NCBI GenBank assembly: GCA_036266975.1
Contig: DATAWZ010000205.1
Location: forward strand, 1-34,785
Direction: 5' to 3'
Origin: DATAWZ01 sp036266975
Lineage (GTDB): Bacteria > Actinomycetota > Thermoleophilia > Solirubrobacterales > Solirubrobacteraceae
DNA length: 34,785 bases
Shown here: one piece after another, positions 29,748 to 34,785 of the stretch
How the letters are laid out: each line of letters opens with the position of its first letter
Position numbering within the stretch: position 1 is the first letter of the stretch
Program-made: the position numbers and the translations under genes
The notes under the pieces: generated by a model
The model's input: the letters and a program-made list of their open reading frames with translations, nothing else
What the model was told of the DNA's origin: nothing
Databases searched by the model: none

Positions 29748-30646
29748 CGGCCGGCACCGGCCAGCGTCTGGAGCGAGACATCCCACAGCCGCGCCGCGGC
29801 GTCGGGATCGAGGGGATACGGCGCGTAGCCCCGGCGCGTGCCCGGCTGGTTGGGGCCGGCCTCGTTGCCGTCCTCGAAGTAGCGCCCGCCGACGCCTTCC
29901 AGGAGCGGCGAGACCGCGCAGAGCACCGAGGTCGCCGCGCCCTGCTCGGGCGTCTTCCAGTTCAGGTCGCTGGTCGAGTCGATCCGCTGGCGCATCTCCT
30001 CGAGCTCCTCCTCGTCGAGGTGGCGCTGCAGCGGGGTGCGGATCGCACCGGGCATCAGCGCGTTGACGAAGATCCCGTCGTCCGCCCAGCGCCTGGTCGC
30101 CTCGACCGCGAACAGGACGTTGGCCGTCTTGGCCTGGCCGTAGGCCTCCCACGGCTCGTACGGGCGGCGCTCGAAGTGGATGTCGTCGAAGACCACCGGC
30201 GAGCGCAGGTGGCCGCTCGAGCTCACCGACACCACGCGGGCACCCTCAGCCGCGCGCAGTGCCTCGTACAGGCCGGTGGCCAGCGCGAAGTGCCCGAGGT
30301 GGTTGGTGGCGAACTGCAGCTCCCACCCCTGGGGCGTGCGCGTCTCCGGGCAGGCCATCACGCCGGCGTTGTTGACCAGGGCGTGCAGCGACCCCTCCCA
30401 GGAGGCGACGAAGGCGTCCACCGAGGCGGGGTCCGAGAGATCCAGGTGCGCGCTGGGCAGGCCGATCTCCGCCGGCGTGCGCACGGCGATCGTCACGTCG
30501 GCGCCGGCGCTCGCCAGCGCCCGGGCCGTCTCGACCCCGATCCCCGATCCGCCCCCGGTCACGATGATCCGCCTGCCGCTGAGGTCGAGGCCCTCGACGA
30601 CCTGCATCGCCGTCGTCTCGTCGTTGTATGGAGTGGTGATCGGCAT
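29726..30646 (-). CDS. Short-chain dehydrogenase/reductase (SDR)
   Basis: A 306-residue NAD(P)-dependent oxidoreductase of the retinol-dehydrogenase/WW-oxidoreductase-like SDR group. The Rossmann motif is IIVTGGGSGIGVETARALASAG. NNAGVMA, the catalytic Ser (VSVSSSGH), and YGQAK (Tyr and Lys) are present, with the PGAIRTPL segment after. The ATG at 30646 has a GAGGAGAAGG ribosome site. A longer frame from about 30748 runs back through the operators and is not used. It overlaps the MOSC gene tail to tail and is divergent from a TetR gene with two operators between, so it is probably de-repressed by that regulator's ligand. Confidence 0.92.
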   Translation of the reverse strand: MPITTPYNDETTAMQVVEGLDLSGRRIIVTGGGSGIGVETARALASAGADVTIAVRTPAEIGLPSAHLDLSDPASVDAFVASWEGSLHALVNNAGVMACPETRTPQGWELQFATNHLGHFALATGLYEALRAAEGARVVSVSSSGHLRSPVVFDDIHFERRPYEPWEAYGQAKTANVLFAVEATRRWADDGIFVNALMPGAIRTPLQRHLDEEELEEMRQRIDSTSDLNWKTPEQGAATSVLCAVSPLLEGVGGRYFEDGNEAGPNQPGTRRGYAPYPLDPDAAARLWDVSLQTLAGAGRQAASAT

Positions 30647-30673
30647 CGCCTTCTCCTCGGTCGACGATGGAAA

Positions 30674-30687
30674 CGGAGTAACCTCCG
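30674..30687. promoter_or_regulatory. Operator site 2 (CGGAG-TAAC-CTCCG)
   Basis: A 5-base inverted repeat with a 4-base spacer, carrying the same core (CGGAG-N4-CTCCG) as the longer palindrome at 30708-30729. The centres are 38 bases apart. It sits near the SDR start and would serve the SDR promoter. Confidence 0.5.
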
Positions 30688-30707
30688 GTTGTGGAAGGAT
30701 CGTAGCA

Positions 30708-30729
30708 TAAGCGGAGGAGTCTCCGCTTA
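30708..30729. promoter_or_regulatory. TetR operator palindrome (TAAGCGGAG-GAGT-CTCCGCTTA)
   Basis: Perfect 9-base arms with a 4-base spacer in the divergent region between the SDR and TetR genes. It ends six bases before the TetR GTG, so the regulator probably represses its own operon, including the downstream transporter, from here. Confidence 0.75.
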
Positions 30730-30735
30730 GTATGA

Positions 30736-31299
30736 GTGTCTGAGCCATCCGCCACCCGGCCGTTGCGCGCCGACGCGCAGCGCAACCGCGAGCGACTGCT
30801 CGAGGTGGCCGTGCGGGCGTTCTCGGGCGCTGGGCCCGAGGTCAGCCTCGAGGCGATCGCCAAGGAGGCCGGCGTGGGCATCGGCACCCTCTACCGCCAC
30901 TTCCCCACGCGCGAGGCGCTCGTCGAGGCGACCTACCGCAACGAGCTCGCGCGGCTCTGCGACGCCGCCGATGAGCTGCTCGAGACGCTCCCGCCCGAGC
31001 GCGCGCTGCGCGAGTGGATGGACCGCTTCATCGACTACATGGCGACCAAGCGCGGCATGGCCGACGCGCTGCGCGCGGTCGTGGCCTCCGGCGGCAACCC
31101 GTTCGAGGAGAGCCGCACGCGGCTGCGGGGCGCGATCGGCACGCTGCTCGACGCGGCGGGGATCGACATCGATCCGGCCGACGTGCTCGCGAGCCTGAGC
31201 GGGATCTCGCTCACCGCCGGCGCGCCCGAGCAGCGCGAGCAGGCCTCGCGGCTGCTCGACCTCCTCATGAACGGTTTGCGATATGAGGAAAGTGGATAA
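30736..31299 (+). CDS. TetR-family transcriptional regulator
   Basis: A 187-residue regulator. The helix-turn-helix (about 12-62) contains RADAQRNRERLLEVAVRAFSGAGPEVSLEAIAKEAGVGIGTLYRHFPTREALVEATYRNE. The C-terminal part (LREWMDRFIDYMATKRGMADALRAVVASGG) is shared with the TetR at 7787-8497. The GTG at 30736 is the only start that keeps the domain whole; an ATG at 30732 is out of frame. It is followed by the MFS transporter after 11 bases, so regulator and exporter form one operon. The divergent SDR has the matching operators. This is a typical drug- or metabolite-sensing arrangement. Confidence 0.93.
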   Translation: MSEPSATRPLRADAQRNRERLLEVAVRAFSGAGPEVSLEAIAKEAGVGIGTLYRHFPTREALVEATYRNELARLCDAADELLETLPPERALREWMDRFIDYMATKRGMADALRAVVASGGNPFEESRTRLRGAIGTLLDAAGIDIDPADVLASLSGISLTAGAPEQREQASRLLDLLMNGLRYEESG

Positions 31300-31310
31300 C
31301 GGGTATCCGG

Positions 31311-33332
31311 GTGGAGATGGATCGCAAGTGGTGGACACTCATCGTCGTTTGCGTCGCGACGTTCATGCTGCTCTTGGACGTCACGATCGTCAACGTCGCG
31401 CTGCCCAACATCCAGGGCGCGCTGCACTCGAGCTTCAACGACGTGCAGTGGGTGGTCGACGCCTACTCGCTGCTGCTTGCCGCGCTGCTGCTGACCGCCG
31501 GCTCGCTCGCCGACCTATTCGGCCGGCGGCTGTTGTTCACGCTCGGCCTGGTCATCTTCACCGCCAGCTCGCTGCTCTCGGGCGTGGCGAGCACGCCGCT
31601 GTTCCTGAACCTCGCGCGCGGCGCCCAGGGCGTCGGCGGCGCGATGCTGTTCGCCACCTCGCTCGCGCTGCTCGGCGCGGCCTTCCGCGGCCGCGAGCGC
31701 GCGGTCGCCTTCAGCGTGTGGGGCACGATCACCGGCCTGGCCGTCGCGATCGGGCCGGTCGTCGGCGGGGCACTCACCACCGAGCTCTCCTGGCGCTGGA
31801 TCTTCCTGGTCAATGTGCCGATCGGCGTGATCGGGCTCTTCCTGACCCTGCTGCACGTCGAGGAGTCCCGGCCCGGCCAGGCCCGCCGGGTCGACCTGAT
31901 CGGCCTGGTCACCTTCAGCGGCGCACTGGGTGCGATCTCCTACGGGCTGATCAAGACGAGCACACTGGGCTGGCACGCGACGACCGTCGTGGCCTGCCTG
32001 GCCGGCGGCGGCGGGCTGCTGATCATCTTCCTGATCGCCGAGGCGCTGCAGCGCCAGCCGATGTTCGACCTACGGCTGTTCCGCAAGCCGACGTTCGCCG
32101 GCGGCTCGATCGCCGCCTTCGGGCTCGCCGCTGGCCTGTTCGCGATGCTCCTCTACTTCACCCTGTACCTGCAGGACATCCTCGGGTACTCCCCTCTCCA
32201 AGCCGGGCTGCGACTGCTCGTGCTCTCCGGCGGGATCCTGCTGACCTCGATGGTCGCCGGGCGCCTGACCACCCACGTGCCGATCCGGGTGCTGATCGGG
32301 TCGGGCCTGGGCCTGGTGACGGTCGGCGTGCTGCTGCTGCGCAACATCGGCCCGCACACCCACTGGACCCACTTCATCCCCGGCCTCATCGTCGGCGGCG
32401 CCGGCACCGGCCTGATCAACCCGCCGCTCGCCTCGACGGCGATCGGCGTGGTCGAGCCACAGGACGCGGGCATGGCCTCCGGGATGAACACGACCTTCCG
32501 CCAGGTCGGCGTCGCCACCGGCGTCGCCGCGCTGGGGTCGATCTTCGCCACGCACGTGCGGCGCACGCTCCTGCATGGGCTCAGCGGCGCCGTGGGCGTC
32601 ACGCCCGCGGCGGCGCACCAGTTCGCCTCCACCGCCTCGGGCGGTGACCCGGTCACCGCGCTGCACGCGCTCCCCCACGCCGCGATGGGCCACGCCTCGG
32701 CCGTCCTGCGCGCGAGCTACGTCAGCGGGCTGAACAACATCCTGCTCATCGGGGCGTGCATCGCCGGGGCGTCGGCGGTGCTGAGCTTCCTGCTCATCCG
32801 CAACAAGGACTTCACCGCCGGTGCGGCGCACCTGGTCGACGCGCCGGTGCCGGCGGCCGACGCTGGGCAGGCGGTTGACGCCGGGCAGGCGGTTGACGCC
32901 GGCCAGGTGGTTGACGCGTCTGCGGACGGGGCGGCGCGGGCTGAGGCGGCCTCAGCGGAGCCGGCAGCCCCGGACCCCGACGGGGCAGAGGCGCTGCGCC
33001 AGGCGACGAACCAGGCGATCGCCGACCTGCGCCGGCGCGCGGCGCAGCTGATCGAGGCGCGCCGGGACGCCGAGCTACAGGCCGCCGACGAGCGCGCGGT
33101 CGAGCTGCGCCGCGACGCCCTCGCCAACAGCGACCGATACGCCGCCGAGCTGCAGGCGCGCATCGCCGAGCTCGAGGAGTCCGCCACGCGCTCGTGCGCG
33201 GAGCTGACCACGCACGCTTCGGGGGCCGCGGAGGCGCGCGGGGAGCTCTATCGCCTCATCGGCGAGATCGGCGCGCTCGCGTCCGAGTCGCCCACGGGCA
33301 GCCCCGGCCCGACCGCACCGATCGACGCCTGA
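31311..33332 (+). CDS. DHA2-family MFS transporter with coiled-coil tail
   Basis: A 673-residue protein. Residues about 1-500 form a 14-helix drug:proton antiporter of the DHA2 (EmrB/QacA) type. The N-terminal LLLDVTIVNVALPNIQ motif, motif A (GSLADLFGRRLLF) and the central GPVVGGAL region are present. After the last membrane helix (LLIGACIAGASAVLSFLLI) comes a cytoplasmic tail of about 170 residues, rare in this family. It has three repeats of DAGQAV (517-534), an Ala/Glu/Pro-rich linker, then a coiled coil (about 562-646) full of Arg, Ala, Glu and Leu. The GTG at 31311 or ATG at 31317 may be the start. It is in an operon with TetR, so its substrate is probably the TetR ligand. Confidence 0.9.
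   Translation: MEMDRKWWTLIVVCVATFMLLLDVTIVNVALPNIQGALHSSFNDVQWVVDAYSLLLAALLLTAGSLADLFGRRLLFTLGLVIFTASSLLSGVASTPLFLNLARGAQGVGGAMLFATSLALLGAAFRGRERAVAFSVWGTITGLAVAIGPVVGGALTTELSWRWIFLVNVPIGVIGLFLTLLHVEESRPGQARRVDLIGLVTFSGALGAISYGLIKTSTLGWHATTVVACLAGGGGLLIIFLIAEALQRQPMFDLRLFRKPTFAGGSIAAFGLAAGLFAMLLYFTLYLQDILGYSPLQAGLRLLVLSGGILLTSMVAGRLTTHVPIRVLIGSGLGLVTVGVLLLRNIGPHTHWTHFIPGLIVGGAGTGLINPPLASTAIGVVEPQDAGMASGMNTTFRQVGVATGVAALGSIFATHVRRTLLHGLSGAVGVTPAAAHQFASTASGGDPVTALHALPHAAMGHASAVLRASYVSGLNNILLIGACIAGASAVLSFLLIRNKDFTAGAAHLVDAPVPAADAGQAVDAGQAVDAGQVVDASADGAARAEAASAEPAAPDPDGAEALRQATNQAIADLRRRAAQLIEARRDAELQAADERAVELRRDALANSDRYAAELQARIAELEESATRSCAELTTHASGAAEARGELYRLIGEIGALASESPTGSPGPTAPIDA
32859..32912 (+). 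repeat. Three tandem 18-base repeats within the transporter gene
   Basis: Three in-frame copies of an 18-base unit (GACGCYGGSCAGGYGGTT) encode DAGQAV, DAGQAV and DAGQVV in the cytoplasmic tail. A fourth copy begins and decays. Length variation between strains is likely. Confidence 0.8.
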
Positions 33333-33362
33333 CCCCCGGCGGGCGCGCGGTCCCCGACGCGG

Positions 33363-33407
33363 CGCGTCCTGGAAAACGTCCGCCTGGAGCTTGAAATCCA
33401 GGACGCG
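33363..33407. repeat. Hairpin repeat unit 1
   Basis: Perfect 11-base arms at 33363-33373 and 33397-33407 with a 23-base loop. The loop differs from the other units. Confidence 0.75.
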
Positions 33408-33485
33408 ACCGTACGAGGTCGGCTACGCGCGCGCGAACCTTCGGCCGGCGCACCGGCTCGACGCGGAACGCTCGTTCCGATGCAG

Positions 33486-33530
33486 CGCGTCCTGGGAGGC
33501 ATGCGCCCGGCGACGGAAATCCAGGACGCG
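33486..33530. repeat. Hairpin repeat unit 2
   Basis: Perfect 10-base arms at 33486-33495 and 33521-33530 with a 25-base loop holding CATGCGCCCGGCGACGG. Confidence 0.75.
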
Positions 33531-33558
33531 ACGCCCCACGGCCGCCTCGTCGGAGCGC

Positions 33559-33600
33559 GCGTCCCGGAGAAGACGGGCCAGACCGTCAAATCCAGGACGC
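33559..33600. repeat. Hairpin repeat unit 3
   Basis: Arms GCGTCCCGGA (33559-33568) and TCCAGGACGC (33591-33600) pair at nine of ten positions; the loop is 22 bases. Confidence 0.65.
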
Positions 33601-33650
33601 AACGACGGCGAGTGCGCCTACACGGCCCGGCACCCGCCTCCGACCGCGGC

Positions 33651-33693
33651 GCGTCCTGGAAAGCATGCGCCCGGCGACGGAAATTCAGGATGC
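33651..33693. repeat. Hairpin repeat unit 4
   Basis: Left arm GCGTCCTGGA (33651-33660) faces TTCAGGATGC (33684-33693). The two changes both create G-U pairs in RNA read from the plus strand, so the hairpin is kept. The loop matches unit 2. Confidence 0.7.
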
Positions 33694-33710
33694 GACGCCG
33701 CCCGGGGCGG

Positions 33711-34106
33711 TTACTCGGTCCAGAAGCCCTCGACCATCTCGCCGTCGCCCGGCCCGGTGTGGGGGGCACCGAAGACGACGTACTCGAGGCCGTCGGGACC
33801 CGACTCGAGCGCTCGACCGACCTCGGGGACCACGCGCACCGCATCGAGCGGCGCGAGGTCGATGATCTCGTCGCCGATCTTCATCCGCCCGCCGCCGCCG
33901 ATCACGACGTAGGTCTCCTCCTGGAGCTTCTGGCGGTGCGCGAACGGGAAGCGCTTGTTCGGCGCGAGGCGGAAGTAGCCGACGGCGCCCTTCTCGCACT
34001 CGAGAACGTCGCGGGAGAACCGAGCCTCTACGTCCGGCGCGATGTTGAAGGAGGGAGCGGTGTCCTCGACGTCCCTCCGGAGGTTGCAGTGCGTAAACGC
34101 GGTCAC
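33711..34106 (-). CDS. Cupin-domain protein
   Basis: A 131-residue single-domain cupin. Residues about 45-110 form the barrel: YFRLAPNKRFPFAHRQKLQEETYVVIGGGGRMKIGDEIIDLAPLDAVRVVPEVGRALESGPDGLEYVVFGAP. Metal-binding residues of the first cupin motif are partly kept (H57, then E63/E64), while the second motif lacks an obvious His, so it may bind a sugar or small molecule rather than act as a metalloenzyme. It starts at a GTG (34106) and is divergent from the NERD gene. Its stop faces the hairpin array. The substrate is unknown. Confidence 0.82.
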   Translation of the reverse strand: MTAFTHCNLRRDVEDTAPSFNIAPDVEARFSRDVLECEKGAVGYFRLAPNKRFPFAHRQKLQEETYVVIGGGGRMKIGDEIIDLAPLDAVRVVPEVGRALESGPDGLEYVVFGAPHTGPGDGEMVEGFWTE

Positions 34107-34163
34107 GGCGGCAGTCTAAGCGGAGCGGTCAAGCGCGCCCTCTCGCGCGCCGATCTAGAGAAC

Positions 34164-34709
34164 ATGGCCCGGCATCGACCGACAGGCGGACGAGGCCCTT
34201 CCGCCGCAGACCCCGAGCGCATCGTCGCCGCCTCGCTCGCCCGCCACTGCCCGTCGGTCATCGTGCTCCACGACCGCGTGCCCGACCCCGAATCGCAGGG
34301 GATCGATCACATCGCGGTCGCGCCCTCGGGCGTCCACGTGATCGACACCCGCCGCCGGACCGGCCGCATCGCGGTCACCCGACCGCTGTTCGGCGAGGCG
34401 CGCCTGCGCATCGACGGGCGCGACCGCACCGCGGTGCTCGAGCGCCTGCGCGCCCAGGTCCAAGCGGTCGCCGACGCCGTCGCCGAGGTCGACGACGCCG
34501 TCCCCGTTCAGGGGGCGCTGTGCTTCGTGAACCCCACCCGCCGGCTCGTCGAGGGGGCGCCGCCACTCACCCGCACGCTCAATGTGTGCGGCTTTCCCCT
34601 TCTCGCGCCCCGCGCGCTGGCCCGGCAGCTGCGCCGCGGCGGGCCGCTCAGCGAGGCCCGCATGGCGGCCATCGCCGCCGTGCTCGAGCGTCGCTTCCGC
34701 CCCGCGTAG
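34164..34709 (+). CDS. NERD-domain (nuclease-related) protein
   Basis: A 181-residue protein with a nuclease-related domain: DPERIVAASLARHCPSVIVLHDRVPDPESQGIDHIAVAPSGVHVIDTRRRTGRIAV. In this stretch the Asp of GIDHIAV and the downstream VIDTRRRTG replace the usual D and E/Q-x-K residues of the restriction-like fold; since the Lys is not clearly present, nuclease activity is doubtful. The second half (about 85-181) has ERLRAQVQAVADAVAEV, VPVQGALCFVN and a C-terminal helix. This matches the short stand-alone NERD proteins common in actinobacteria. The ATG at 34164 gives a start just before the conserved region. No restriction or defence partner is seen in the window. Confidence 0.75.
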   Translation: MARHRPTGGRGPSAADPERIVAASLARHCPSVIVLHDRVPDPESQGIDHIAVAPSGVHVIDTRRRTGRIAVTRPLFGEARLRIDGRDRTAVLERLRAQVQAVADAVAEVDDAVPVQGALCFVNPTRRLVEGAPPLTRTLNVCGFPLLAPRALARQLRRGGPLSEARMAAIAAVLERRFRPA

Positions 34710-34765
34710 CGCGCGCACCCACCGCCGTCCGTCACAAATACGGGCGATCGTTCGTGGAGATGGCG

Positions 34766-34785
34766 ATGAGCGAAACCGAGCGCCG
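34766..34785 (+). CDS. Start of a further gene (partial, unidentified)
   Basis: An ATG at 34766 has GGAG six bases upstream (34756-34759) and opens MSETER at the right edge. Too little is present to identify it; an ATG at 34760 in the same frame is also possible. Confidence 0.35.

Larger units (their letters stand above)
33363..33693. repeat. Array of four hairpin repeats (CGCGTCCTGGA family)
   Basis: The 378-base gap between two convergent genes holds four long inverted repeats whose arms are variants of CGCGTCCTGGA and TCCAGGACGCG, with 22-25-base loops. Left arms begin at 33363, 33486, 33558 and 33650. Two units (2 and 4) also share their loop sequence (CATGCGCCCGGCGACGGAAAT). No sensible protein is encoded. 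It resembles bacterial palindromic repeat families (REP/BIME) in placement and form, but I do not recognise the family. Confidence 0.75.

Noticed and set aside
33363..33693. CRISPR array
   Set aside because: The repeated parts are inverted arms around variable loops with irregular spacing (123, 72 and 92 bases); there are no regular direct repeats and spacers, and no cas genes.
34117..34125. Exact TAAGCGGAG half-site, as in the TetR operator, between cupin and NERD genes
   Set aside because: Only one arm is present with no symmetric partner; a nine-base match in 35 kb on two strands is not significant.
33480..34709. A 409-residue plus-strand frame through the hairpin array and antisense of the cupin into the NERD gene
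   Set aside because: Only the part from 34164 shows conserved protein; upstream it is repeat DNA and cupin antisense.
34164..34709. Stand-alone defence nuclease
   Set aside because: The NERD domain is recognisable, but the catalytic Lys is not clear and no partner defence gene is in the window.

Overview
The window is very GC-rich (third codon positions almost always G or C) and densely packed on both strands, with many ATGA or TGATG start/stop overlaps and GTG starts. The gene content fits an actinobacterium: an F420-type Ddn protein, an MpaB/DUF2236 oxygenase, an ASST-type sulfotransferase-like protein, NarL-type kinases and a mycobacterial-type Nit1C cluster. I infer a soil member of the Thermoleophilia/Solirubrobacterales type. 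That placement rests on general character; no rRNA or other marker gene is present, and I saw no tRNA, CRISPR array or replication origin.

Layout. (1) 1-4712, minus strand: an OmpR-type two-component pair, ribokinase and nucleoside hydrolase, preceded by a secreted protein and a small membrane protein. (2) 4741-9062: ASST-like protein, Ddn-type oxidoreductase, NTF2-like protein, a TetR regulator and a broken histidine-phosphatase gene. (3) 9156-13747: a tail-anchored coiled-coil protein, a small membrane protein, a NarL-type kinase/regulator pair and a PlsC acyltransferase. (4) 13858-15788: a frameshifted secreted-protein gene, a 22-bp perfect palindrome and a COG4705 membrane protein. (5) 15853-18378: a complete insertion element with inverted repeats and a 6-bp target duplication, carrying a transposase and a divergent TPR/SEC-C passenger gene. 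(6) 18428-20535: a decayed locus holding a small membrane protein, a LuxR-type regulator and its PAS kinase, all frameshifted. (7) 20687-25854: a five-gene, translationally coupled Nit1C nitrilase cluster. (8) 25865-31299: an ECHDC3-like crotonase, a TetR/YjbR pair divergent from an MpaB-type oxygenase, a MOSC protein, and an SDR divergent from a second TetR. (9) 31311-34785: an MFS transporter with a coiled-coil tail, an array of four hairpin repeats, a cupin, a NERD-domain protein and the first codons of another gene.

How the genes work together. Nucleoside hydrolase and ribokinase would turn nucleosides into ribose 5-phosphate. The Nit1C genes form one polycistron whose type has been linked to nitrogen starvation and cyanide assimilation in other bacteria. 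Two TetR genes lie beside clear palindromic operators: one controls the MpaB-type oxygenase, the other the SDR and MFS genes.

The most noteworthy items are the precisely bounded insertion element with its TPR/SEC-C cargo, an orphan copy of its right end about 7 kb away, the hairpin array at 33363-33693, an exact fourfold W-x9-G-x4-D repeat in the COG4705 protein, and the unusual number of single-base frameshifts between 8.5 and 20.5 kb. The frameshifts could mean real gene decay or uncorrected indels in the assembly.
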